A program made the translations under genes and the position numbers. From Nymphaea colorata (taxonomy: Eukaryota; Streptophyta; Magnoliopsida; Nymphaeales; Nymphaeaceae), in contig NW_022204915.1 in NCBI RefSeq assembly GCF_008831285.2, positions 1-39,148 of the forward strand: a stretch of DNA of 39,148 nucleotides, read 5' to 3'. This document shows, piece after piece, positions 12,066-21,836 of this stretch; the first letter of the stretch is position 1; each line of letters opens with the position of its first letter. The notes under the pieces were generated by a model. That model saw only the letters and a program-made list of their open reading frames with translations. It ran no database searches and was not told the DNA's origin.

Positions 12066-13246
12066 TAGAGATCACTGATCAGAGGAAACTGATTGATCAG
12101 GGAAGAGTCCTAAATTTGGCGGCCCATGATCCACAGCTTTGGCCCCAAATTATTGACCAATGGGGTGCAATCCTGATTAAGGATTACCTCAAAGCAAATC
12201 TAGGTCATACAGACTCTAGAGAAATGATCGCCTATTTGGAAACATATTTAGGTGAATCTGCTAGAGCAATGTGGGATTCATACAAACGATGCCATCCTAC
12301 GGAATATGAGAAAGATTTGTCCTTAGGGATTCATTCTTACAATTTTGTGTTCAGAATACAAATCATTCTAACAGGTGCTAGTCCAAATATGGGAACCATA
12401 GAATTCCAATATGAAGCCCTAAACAGGTTAGAACAACTGAATCTAACAAGTTGGAGCCATATTAAGCAATTTCTAAATGATTACTATTATTACACTTCCG
12501 TATCCGGAAATGCATATGATAGTAATATAAGTGTTAAGCTTTTCAGGAAATTGCCTGGAGCATTAGGAAAAGAAATAGTAGACTATTGGCCTACTTATTT
12601 CAAAGATTTGAATCCACATCCCTTTATGCAAAATATAGCATTTAGGATAGGATATATTTGTAAATTTCTGGAAAAGAAATGTACGGAAATTAAAATCCAA
12701 AAACCGCTAAAAGGAGACCATTCTTTTTGTAAAAATATTTATACTACTCAGAATTATTGATATAATCCTGAGAAAAGAAAGCCTACTAGGAGAAAGGGTA
12801 AAAAGATGGTTTTAAAATCTAAAACCAGAAAACCTAGTAAAAAATACTTTTTGAGAAAATCTAAAAGTAAAGCTCCAAACTTAAATAAGGACAAACATGT
12901 CCATAAGTATGATAAAAAGAGAAATTATAAAAATAAACTCAGCTGCATTGTATGCAAAAATAATGATCATTTAGGAAGTCGTTGTCCTAAATTGAGGAAT
13001 TCATATTCTAAGGAAGCAGTGTTATTAAATAACACTAATCAAGAACTCATTAGCATAGATGAATATGTTAGTGACTCAGAATCCATTTATTCCATAGTCT
13101 CAGTTGAAGGCTATGAATCTCCGAAGGATTTAACTTGCAGTGAGGAAGATTATCCTTTAGTTAAGAGTTTCGTCCCAACTGATACAGACCTCAAACTTGA
13201 TGCCCTTGATGAGTTTGAAGAATTAATAAATTCCACAGACGAATAA
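12066..13246 (+). pseudogene. Pararetroviral coat protein with CCHC zinc knuckle, 5' truncated
   Basis: The frame is open from the integration junction to 13246 except for a TGA at 12758-12760, where the other copy has GGA. The region to about 12740 corresponds to the caulimovirid capsid core. A Lys/Arg-rich basic segment (about 12765-12940) follows, then a C-X2-C-X4-H-X4-C knuckle starting at 12944, used by capsid proteins to bind RNA. The C-terminus is acidic (Asp/Glu/Ser-rich), as in caulimovirid precapsid tails. The first ATG-like start lies outside the integrated part: the apparent start near 12116 is a TTG inside a frame that extends upstream. The pol ORF begins 16 bases after the stop. 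The same ORF in the minus copy (20274-21836) is longer at its 5' end. Confidence 0.9.
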
Positions 13247-13262
13247 GAATTCAAAAACCTTA

Positions 13263-15908
13263 ATGGATAAAAATTCCAAGGCGTGTGAACATAATTGGAA
13301 TTATAAAGATGGCAATTTAAACAGAAATTGTTTTGTTTGTTGCCGATATCCTAGCATAGAACACAGATGGAAATGCACTCTGTGTTATAATGAGATCTGT
13401 AGACTATGTCTAACTGACCTGAAACCCGAATTAGTCTTGTCCGTTACCCAAGACAAAAAACCTAAACACAAATTTGAAGAGTCTGACCTTGAAAAAAGGA
13501 TTAGAAGACTTGAAAACTTTAGAGAAAAATCTGAAAAATTTCAAGAAAAAACCCAAAAGAAGCTTCATGAGCTTGAAGAACAAATTAACCCTCTCCCAAA
13601 AGCTAAGGAGAAGGGAAAAGAACCTCTCATTACCGAATATGGTAGTAAATTAAAACCTGCAAAACCACCTGGTTTTATAAGTTTTATACACCAAAAAGAT
13701 TCTAATGACCCTCATTTCTACCAGCTAATGGTAAAATGTAGATTAATTCTTGAAAGTGCTATTATTGAGGTCCAAGCACTCATTGACACGGGATGTACTA
13801 TAACCATCCTAGATGAGTCTTTAATTGACCCAAGATATACTAAACCTTAAGAAAAACCCATAGTATCAAATACTATGTCCGGTCATAATTTGGAATACAG
13901 AACCTGCATTCCTAAAGATAGAGTAAAACTCCAGCTTACTGATGAAGAGGGGCCTTTTACTACTCTATTACCTTGTCCAAAAATTTATATTGGAAATCTC
14001 CACTGTAAGCCTATATATTTTATCATAGGCCTTAGTTTTCTTATTGGTGTCAATCACGGAATGATGCTCACTAAAAACCAACTCCAGATTTTCCATGAAC
14101 CACCAAGCTGGTTTGATGAAATTTTCTACAAACCAGAAACCTTTACTTTAGGAAAGGTCCAAAATTCAGAGTGCGAGAAAAGCAAGGTGGGACCACCATC
14201 TAAAACTCCTCCACTCCAAGACAAATGCACTTGTCCCATTAAACAATGCAAAAAGCAAGCTATGATGTGTCAAAGCATCATAGATAAAGAATATATATCT
14301 ACCTTTCTAGAATGTGAAGTAAAATACCACCTAATCCCGAAATATGAAGGATTGGTTGATATTGATTTTGATTGATTTGGAATATTTGACTATGTCCTAG
14401 ATACAAAAAGAATTCTAAACTGCTTTGAACAAGTTGGAATTAATTCAAGCTATCAAGAGATTGATGACCTAATCTCTAGGTTATCCAAACTTGAAATCAT
14501 AGGAGATAATCCCCAGAAATATTGGGAGAAAAACCAAGTTATGTGCAAACTTGATATAATTAATCCTGATCTTAGGATAAAAACAGCCAATATCAAACCC
14601 TCTCTAGAAGAAGAAAAAGATATGGCAAACCATATAAAAGACTTGATTAACCTAAAGGTTATCAGGATGAGTTCCAGCCCTCACAGGTCTGCAGCGTTTA
14701 TTGTAAATAAACACTCTGAACAAGTAAGAGGGAAATCAAGAATGGTCATCAACTATATAAGGTTGAATGATAATACCCGGGATGATGGATATAATATCCT
14801 TGCTAAAGATTCCTTGCTCCAAAGAATTCAAGATAAAAAATATTTTTCAAAATTCGACTATAAAAGTGGATTTTGGCAAGTCAGAATGGAAGAAAGTTCA
14901 ATTCCATGGACTGCTTTCACTTGCCCGCAAGGACACTACGAATGGGTTGTAATGCCCTTTGGTTTGAAAAATGCTCCTAGTGTATTTCAAAGAAAAATGG
15001 ATCTTGCTATGGAAAGTTGCAAAGAATTTTCTATAGTTTATATTGATGATATCCTAGTTTTCTCAAAAACTAAGAAAGAACATGTTATTCATCTCAAAAA
15101 GGTGTTTGAAACTTTTGAGGAACATGGTATTGTAATTTCTAAGAAAAAGATGGAGCTGATGAAAACTCACATCAAATTCTTAGGAACTGAAATTGGCAAT
15201 GGATATATAAAACTTCAGCCACACATTATTGAGAAAATCTTAAAAGATTTTCCCGATAGAATTGAAGACAAAAAGATGCTTCAACAATTTTTAGGAGTCT
15301 TAAATTATGCTAGACCCTATATTCCACAAATGCATAATCTTGTGTCAGGACTTTATGCAAAACTAAGACCAAATGGTGTTTTTTTCTTCAATGAAGAAGA
15401 TATAAATCAGGTTAACAAAATTAAGGAATTAGTGCAACAACTAAAACCTCTAAGGTTACCACTTAGCACAGACTATTTGGTAATCCAAACTGACGGATCT
15501 CATCTTGGATGGGGAGTACTATCACTTGCTAAACCTTCAAAATACGATCCCAAATCAAGTGAAGAAATTTGCAGGTATGCATCCGGTAAATTTCAAGAAA
15601 AAGGTAATATATCTTCCATAGATATAGAACTCTTAGCAATTTCTTATGCCTTCAAAGCATTTGAATTATTTATCTTACGAAAAGCTTTTACAATATGAAC
15701 TGATTGTGAAGCAATTGTTAAGTTTCATTCACAGATGCATGAAACACATAAAAGGTCGTCTGCCAGAAGGTGGCTAAATTTCAGAGATATTGTAATTCAG
15801 TATTCCTGTCAGTACACTTTTGAGCATATCAAAGGTAAAGATAATAGCATTGCTGACATCTTATCTAGACTGCTTGACTTGCAGGTAAAAGATGGAAGGA
15901 ATCCTTGA
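13263..15908 (+). pseudogene. Pararetroviral protease, reverse transcriptase, RNase H
   Basis: A single frame of about 880 codons is interrupted by TAA at 13848, TGA at 14373 and TGA at 15696. The N-terminus has C-X2-C-X11-C-X2-C-X4-C-X2-C (13329-13409), the second cysteine motif known from badnaviruses and tungroviruses. A Lys/Glu-rich probable coiled coil (about 13480-13590) follows, then an aspartic protease with active site IDTGCT (DTG at 13785-13793). The RT has YIDD at 15039-15050 within YIDDILVF, and RNase H has QTDGSHLGWG near 15487 and ends with IKGKDNSIADILSRL. The product would process the polyprotein and copy pregenomic RNA to DNA. No integrase domain is present. The ORF end overlaps the next ATG (15892) by 17 bases. 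The TAA at 13848 also occurs in the minus copy. Confidence 0.95.
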
Positions 15909-17646
15909 AGACATCTCGAAGGCAGTTGATATGTTCTTTGAACTCAGAAGACAACAGAAGAGATTGCTGACTGAGTTCTTTGAAAAACAGTCTGATTTTT
16001 CAAAGAGCCAGGATATTATAACAGATCACCTCCATAATCTGGAGAAAGAACTAACCTCACTGGTTAAAACAGGTGTGGTTACAAGGGTTGCAAAACCAAG
16101 TCCTCTAATGGGTAAAATCGTTGAAGAACAAAAGTTGCCTCTATACCCAATAACTGGGAAAGAGAAAATTCAGACCCCTGACAATTCAATGGCTGAAGAC
16201 AAGTTGCATCTGGCTCAGGTAATTGAGAAAGATAAAGGACAGTCCTCTGGTCATACAGCGGCTGACCTCGTCTTGAAACCTCAAACTGTGAGAATTCAAA
16301 ATCCCACAGAAGTTTTAATGAAAAAGATTCCAACAATTCCCGAATTGGTAAATTTGTATGGTCAAAATCTTTTCGAATTATATAAACTTCCTGTGGAAGA
16401 TCCACAAGGAAATTTTTTAACAAATTTTTCAGGGATATATCCTAGAATTATTTTCTTTCAAGGAACACCACCTGAATTTGTTGCAAAATGGTTCAATTTT
16501 GCTTCAGTTAGTAATATTTATTTATCCCCTTCTTTTGAAGAAATCAAATTATTACCCCCTGAGATTACAAAGGCAGTAAAAGAATTTTCTGTCAATAATC
16601 CGGCATGTTTCAAATGAAACTGTTATTTCTCTAAAATTCTTTTTAGTTGGCCTTGAAATTCTTCAAAAAGAAAACAGCCACTTTAAAGAAAAATCTAGCC
16701 TACACCTGATTCATATTGGGATAGTAGGAAAGAATCATGAGCTTACTTTTGACACAGCTCAAGATAAGAAGGCTTATCCCTATAATAAAGATTTAATGGA
16801 AATTATCCATTACAGGAGAGCCATAGGCTTCAAGGCCATTGTTAAGGCTGCATCGGCCTACATGAAAAATGCTATTTGGTGGCATCATGCCTCCAGTAGT
16901 CGTTGTGCTTTAATAAGTACTGCTAAAAGAAAGGGTCCCTCTTCTTTAGCAAAGCTGCAAGCATTTCAAAAGAGAATCGATATGGGTGACCATAGGTGTT
17001 CTCAAGAGATAGCAAAACTTTACTGCAACCTCATTAAACACGAGAAGCGGACATGCTATGTCTGTGGCAGAGAAAAGGCTACAGAAGCCAATTCTAAAGA
17101 AGAAAAGATAAAAACTTTTTGAATCAGAAGAGTTGAGTCAAAATCAGGCACTACATCCAGACATGGAGGCTTTACGATCAAAAGAGGGCGCCAGTCAAAA
17201 ATATCTTCGGAATATGAAGAAAGCACATCCTCGTGAAGACTATGTGGAGGATAGCCAGAAAAAGAGGAAGCTACTTTTTCTAGAAGAAGAGATTAGGTTG
17301 GCTGATACATCAGAAAAGAAAGCTAAAGCTTGAAAAAGCAAAAGCTAAAGTAGGACCATATCATTGCAAAATATGGCAGGCTGAAAATCGTGCCAAAAGG
17401 AGAAAAGAAGCCTTATCATTACAAAAATACAAGACTAAAAAAGATTCTCCGTGCAATAATAGAGCCTTATCATTACAAAAAGACAAGGCTGAAGATAAGC
17501 TTGAAGATTCTTCATGCAATCATGAACCCTTATCATTACAACAAAAGAAAGTTGAAGATAAGGATAACAACATAGTGGAGGGTCCTACTATAAAGATACC
17601 CATTGTAAGTGTGACATATGTAACGCACAAAACTCCAAAATCCTAA
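15892..17646 (+). pseudogene. TAV/viroplasmin-like ORF after pol, frameshifted
   Basis: Coding sequence starts at ATG 15892, overlapping the end of pol, and continues to 17646 with three frame changes: near 16617, in an A5-C-T5 run near 17110-17122, and near 17330. The N-terminus (about 60 residues) looks like a coiled coil. A middle segment contains FFQGTPPEFVAKW, which resembles the G-P-P-E...W segment of the caulimovirid translational transactivator/viroplasmin. A Cys pair (CYVC at about 17057) follows, and a Lys-rich tail carries an LSLQ word repeated at 17411, 17465 and 17528. Position after pol as a separate ORF is that of P6/TAV in caulimovirus-like genera, where it permits reinitiation on polycistronic RNA and forms inclusion bodies. 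TAV identity is inferred from position and the short motif; the protein could be genus-specific. Confidence 0.65.
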
Positions 17647-17720
17647 TGTGACAATTAGGAGATAAGATGGTGAGGGTCCACCTGTAACCCTCAATCATGT
17701 AAATAGTATACTTCTCTGTC

Positions 17721-17730
17721 TATAAATAAA
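17721..17730 (+). promoter_or_regulatory. TATA box of the pararetroviral pregenomic promoter
   Basis: TATAAATAAA lies 75 bases downstream of the TAV-like ORF stop, where caulimovirids carry their pregenomic RNA promoter. Transcription would be expected to start about 30 bases downstream, near 17750. A GATAAG word lies upstream at about 17662. The start site is inferred from spacing only. Confidence 0.7.
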
Positions 17731-17893
17731 GGAGAAGGCAACATGTAAGGGGCATCGATCAATGAACTGATAGCTACCAAGTGATCTTAGAGAAAAAAAA
17801 GAGATCGCCCCCTTTCGGGCTAATTTAGAATCTAGCCATGTCTGGGTAAAGAGTTGTAACCTCCTTCTGTCCAAAGGAAGGAGTTAGAAGTTC

Positions 17894-17935
17894 AATAAGA
17901 TGTGAAAATCTTTGTGAACAGATCTTGTTTGTAAG
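17894..17935 (+). terminator. Pararetroviral poly(A) signal region
   Basis: AATAAG (17894-17899, one base from AATAAA) lies about 145 bases after the inferred start site, with TTTGTAAG at 17928-17935. In caulimoviruses the poly(A) signal lies shortly downstream of the start site and is bypassed on first passage, giving RNA with terminal redundancy. The implied repeat here is about 165-180 bases, close to that known in the family. TTTGTA words are known as upstream poly(A) elements there, though this one falls after the signal. GTAAGT in the same word could serve as a splice donor. Confidence 0.5.
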
Positions 17936-18306
17936 TCCCTTCCTCCCTTTTCTCTTTACTTTCTGCTTTCTATTATTACATTTGAAAGGCCTTATTCTTG
18001 CATAGAGAATTCTAGGCATTCGTTGACAGCTATTTTGCAAGGATATCATGATACTGTTCATTTCGTTGTTTAGTCTAAGGGTTTTTAGTTTGGCCATGCT
18101 GAAACGAAGTGCTATAGGGTAAACTACCGCCAAGGCAAAAGAGAATGTCGATAGGGAAAACGCCCGCTAAACGCAGTTAGTAGGAGTAAGCTCTGCCAGA
18201 CATCCATGCCCTAGGCAAGGAATAACAGTATTATACTATATCTTGAAATGCTAAACCATTAGAATAGGCCTCATATAAAAAACAAATAAGAGATTGAAGA
18301 AAGAAA

Positions 18307-18408
18307 ATGGGAGAGGGAGGGTGTGTCTTTACGAACCTGACTGTTCTAAAAGATCAAGCATCTTTAAAAACTTCTGACTTTAAATCCTGCAGGATAGAAG
18401 GACAGTAA
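18307..18408 (+). CDS. 33-codon leader ORF just before the movement protein
   Basis: This intact small ORF ends 16 bases before the movement protein ATG. It is the last and longest of the leader sORFs. Its position is like that of ORF VII in caulimovirus, but no sequence similarity is claimed. It contains no recognisable domain. Confidence 0.35.
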   Translation: MGEGGCVFTNLTVLKDQASLKTSDFKSCRIEGQ

Positions 18409-18424
18409 TTAATCAACTCATAAC

Positions 18425-19195
18425 ATGAGTGAGACTCGAACTGTACCATTTTATGGTAGATCTAGAACACTGAGGGAAACTCCTTCTGCAGGAAACCAGT
18501 CCCGTCTGACCTTTTTAGGTGAAACCATTAGAAGACGAAGAGATCTTGCCTCTTCAAACTACCCTCATAACATACAGTTAGAGGAAATTGCTGAGATCCC
18601 AGAAGATAAACAAGAAAGAGGGGTTAGACAAATCCTAAACCCTGAAATCTTGTATAGGCACTCAGAATGGAGGCCTTTACAAGGTAGGTACACCTATAAC
18701 AGAGAGGTGGTTATGTCTGTCCTGAGTAATCAGACAAAAACTATTAACCTTTTGAGTCCAGAAGGAGCCTGTAGGTTAAGAACTAGGGAATATAACCTAA
18801 TTCATATAGGTTTAATTGCCATACAAATTAGACCTCTTCTTAGGAAAGAAACTGGAGCTAAGTGCTTTGTCATGATTCTTGACAAACGCTTCAACAAAGC
18901 TGCTAAAGCAAATTTAGGAGCAGTGGAGATAGATCTCAACCAAGGAATATCTTTGTGTAGGAATCCAAACTCGAGGATATGAAGATATGACTGAAGGAGA
19001 CAACCTTCTAGTCTCTATTGCCATAGTCGGAAGATTAAGTAATAATGATCAAGTTAAATATAACTTGAACATTGATGGTATTGTTGATGCAGTAGCATCA
19101 CAAGGAATCAAATTTATTAAACCCAAGTCCTACAATTCAGAAGAACTTGCAGGATTAGAATGGGAAATAGGAAGATTCATAGAAGATGAAGCCTC
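18425..19195 (+). pseudogene. Pararetroviral movement protein (30K type), 3' truncated
   Basis: The frame opens at ATG 18425 and runs to a stop at 18980-18982. Comparison of frames shows a one-base shift near 18958-18980, after which RGYEDMTEGDNLL continues in the next frame to the junction at about 19195. It is the first large ORF after the leader, the caulimovirus position for the cell-to-cell movement protein. The central portion (IDLNQGI, then GIQTRGYED and a hydrophobic VSIAIVG stretch) fits the central domain of the 30K movement superfamily as I know it. The C-terminus is lost: the frame runs on into antisense protease sequence and stops at 19247. I cannot see the ORF in the other copy. 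Confidence 0.75.
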
Positions 19196-19247
19196 TACTT
19201 TACATTCTAGAAAGGTAGATATATATTCTTTATCTATGATGCTTTGA
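19130..19247. other. Head-on junction of the two viral copies
   Basis: Plus-strand movement protein sequence ends at about 19195, and from TACTTTACATTCTAG (19196) onward the plus strand reads the reverse complement of pol sequence that ends at 14321 in the first copy. The minus-strand frame crosses the joint, fusing protease-region residues to antisense movement-protein sequence until a stop at 19130. Only a few bases of shared sequence lie at the joint, so non-homologous joining is likely. Confidence 0.85.
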
Positions 19248-20257
19248 GACATCATAGCTTGCTTTTTGCATTGTCCTTTAATGGGACAAGTGCATTCGTC
19301 TTGGAGTGGAGGAGTTTTAGATGGTGGTCCCACCATGCTTTTCTCGCACTCTGAATTTTGGACCTTTCCTAAAGTAAAGGTTTCTGGTTTGTAGAAAATT
19401 TCATCAAACCAGCTTGGTGGTTCATGGAAAATCTGGAGTTGGTTTTTAGTGAGCATCATTCCATGATTGACACCAATAAGAAAACTAAGGCCTATGATAA
19501 AATATATAGGCTTACAGTGGAAATTTCCAATATAAATTTTTGGACAAGGTAATAGAGTAGTAAAAGCCCCCTCTTCATCAGTAAGCTGGAGTTTTACTCT
19601 ATCTTTAGGAATGCAGGTTCTGTATTCCAAATTATGACCGGACATAGTATTTGATACTATGGGTTTTTCTTAAGGTTTAGTATATCTTGGGTCAATTAAA
19701 GACTCATCTAGGATGGTTATAGTACATCCCGTGTCAATGAGTGCTTGGACCTCAATAATAGCACTTTCAAGAATTAATCTACATTTTACCATTAGCTGGT
19801 AGAAATGAGGGTCATTAGAATCTTTTTGGTGTATAAAACTTATAAAACCGGGTGGTTTTGCTGGTTTTAATTTACTACCATATTCGGTAATGAGAGGTTC
19901 TTTTCCCTTCTCCTTAGCTTTTGGGAGAGGGTTAATTTGTTCTTCAAGCTCATGAAGCTTCTTTTGGGTTTTTTCTTGAAATTCTTCAGATTTTTCTCTA
20001 AAGTTTTCAAGTCTTCTAATCCTTTTTTCAAGGTCAGACTCTTCAAATTTGTGTTTAGGTTTTTTGTCTTGGGTAACAGACAAGACTAATTCGGGTTTGA
20101 GGTCAGTTAGACATAGTCTACAGATCTCATTATAACACAGAGTGCATTTCCATCTGTGTTCTATGCTAGGATATCGGCAACAAACAAAACAATTTCTGTT
20201 TAAATTGCCATCTTTATAATTCCAATTATGTTCACACGCCTTGGAATTTTTATCCAT
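19196..20257 (-). pseudogene. Pararetroviral Cys-rich/protease segment, 3' truncated
   Basis: This is the minus copy of the pol ORF start: the same ATG context, the C-X2-C-X11-C-X2-C-X4-C-X2-C motif, the Lys/Glu-rich helix and the DTG protease active site. An in-frame TAA at 19670-19672 lies at exactly the place of the TAA at 13848 in the plus copy. After the stop the frame reopens and runs to the inverted junction. RT and RNase H are absent. Relative to the plus copy there is one extra codon in a Cys/Lys-rich stretch after the protease. Confidence 0.9.
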
Positions 20258-20273
20258 TAAGATTTTTGAATTC

Positions 20274-21836
20274 TTATTCGTCTATGGAATTTATTAATTC
20301 TTCAAACTCATCAAGGGCATCAAGCTGATGAGCTATGTCAGTATCAGTTGGGACGAAACTCTTAACTAAAGGATAATCTTCCTCACTGGAAGTTAAATCC
20401 TTGGGAGATTCATAGCCTTCAACCGAGACTATGGAATAAATGGATTCTGAGTCACTAACATATTCATCTATGCTAATGAGTTCTTGATTAGTGTTATTTA
20501 AGAACACTGCTTCCTTAGAATATGAATTCATCAATTTAGGACAATGACTTCCTAAATGATCATTATTTTTGCATACAATGCAGCTGAGTTTATTTTTATA
20601 ATTTCTCTTTTTACCATACTTACAGACATGTTTGTCCTTATTTAAGTATGGAGCTTTACTTTTAGATTTTCTCAAAAAGTATTGTTTACTAGGTTTTCTG
20701 GTTTTAGATTTTAAAACCATCTTTTTACCCTTTCTCCTAGTAGGCTTTCTTTTCTCAGGATTATATCCATAATTCTGAGTAGTATAAATATTTTTACAAA
20801 AAGAATGGTCTCGTTTTAGCTGTTTTTGGATTTTAATTTCCGTACATTTCTTTTCCAGAAATTTTCAAATATATCCTATCCTAAATGCTATATTTTGCAT
20901 AAAGGGATGTGAATTCAAATCTTTGAAATAAGTAGGCCAATAGTCTACTATTTCTTTTCCTAATGCTCCAGGCAATTTCCTGAAAAGCTTATCACTTATA
21001 TTACTATCATATGCATTTCCAGATACGGAAGTGTAATAATAGTAATCATTTAGAAATTGCTTAATATAGCTCCAACTTGTTAGATTCAGTTGTTCTAACC
21101 TGTTGAGGGCTTCATATTGGAATTCTATGGTTCCCATATTTGGACTAGCACCTGTTAGAATGATTTGTATTCTGAACACAAAATTATAAGGATTAATCCC
21201 CAAGGACAAATCTTTCTCATATTCCGTAGGATGGCATCGTTTGTATGCTTCCCACGTTGCTCTAGCAGATTCACCTAAATATGTTTCCAAATAGGCGATC
21301 ATTTCTCTAGAGTCTGTATGACCTAGATTTGCTTTGAGGTAATCCTTAATCAGGATTGCACCCCATTGGTCAATAATTTGGGGCCAAAGCTGTGGATCAT
21401 GGGCCGCCAAATTTAGGACTCTTCCCTGATCAGTCAGTTTCCTCTGATCAGTGATCCCTAAAGGAAATGTTTTTCCCTTACGCTTATATTTTTGTACGCC
21501 TTCACCTATATCAGCATAGGGTAACCTAGGGAGATAACCACTAGGTGGAAGTCCTGAAATTACTTCCGACACATTTTCACCTTCCATGATCACATCCATA
21601 TAGTTTTTAATATTTTTCCCTGCTAGGGAGTCTTCTACTTCTATATCTGATATGACCTTGGATCTAACTCTTATATTTTGATTTTCATCAGTATAAATTT
21701 CTTGGTCATCTTGGATCTGACCAAGAGATTTTAAATGGTCTTCAAGTTCTATTACTTGAAGGATAGATTTGAGCTCTACTCCTAATTCCTTAGGGTAGAG
21801 AATTTTATCCGGATTTGCTTGTTGACAAATCTGCAT
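20274..21836 (-). pseudogene. Pararetroviral coat protein, near full length with one stop
   Basis: One minus-strand frame of 520 codons runs from an ATG at 21836 to 20274, broken by a single TGA at 20865-20867, where the plus copy has TGT. The N-terminal third, missing from the plus copy, is acidic and Gly/Glu-rich like a precapsid leader. The capsid core is encoded roughly from 21460 to 20870. A basic segment, a C-X2-C-X4-H-X4-C knuckle (about 20584-20543) and an acidic tail follow. The ATG at 21836 overlaps the end of ORF2 (21805) by 32 bases in another frame, so translation could start there, or the two could be joined by frameshifting. The pol ORF ATG follows 16 bases after its stop. Confidence 0.9.

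Larger units (their letters stand above)
17736..18424 (+). promoter_or_regulatory. Long pregenomic RNA leader with upstream small ORFs
   Basis: The region between the inferred RNA start and the movement protein ATG carries a chain of short start-stop units. They are ATGTAA near 17743, ATG-AAC-TGA near 17762, a 3-codon unit at 17838, ATGTGA near 17900, 24 codons at 18048-18122, 11 codons at 18145-18180, short ones near 18207 and 18248, and 33 codons at 18307-18408. A leader of about 650 bases with many sORFs is typical of Caulimoviridae, which translate by ribosome shunt. I did not find the expected tRNA-Met primer-binding site (TGGTATCAGAGC) in it. Confidence 0.65.
12066..19195 (+). mobile_element. 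Endogenous pararetrovirus, plus-strand partial genome
   Basis: This is an integrated Caulimoviridae-type genome, permuted so that it begins inside the coat protein ORF and ends inside the movement protein ORF. In order it holds: coat protein C-terminal two thirds with CCHC knuckle, Cys-rich/protease/RT/RNase H ORF, TAV-like ORF, promoter and leader with upstream sORFs, and movement protein. There is no integrase and no LTR, as expected for the family. Frameshifts and stops show it cannot express intact proteins. Its left edge abuts a plant gene fragment at 12062-12066. Its right edge is a direct inverted fusion to a second viral copy at about 19195. Confidence 0.95.

Noticed and set aside
12116-12760. 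Separate 214-codon gene starting at 12116
   Set aside because: The start codon is TTG, and the same frame is open upstream to the viral junction and continues after the TGA in coat protein sequence.
17100-17125. Programmed ribosomal frameshift in the TAV-like ORF
   Set aside because: The A5-C-T5 run is not a canonical heptamer in the coding frame, and two other frame changes nearby point to decay.
18460-18475. Primer-binding site at TGGTAGATCTAGAAC
   Set aside because: It matches the tRNA-Met site only over the first five bases and lies inside the movement protein ORF.
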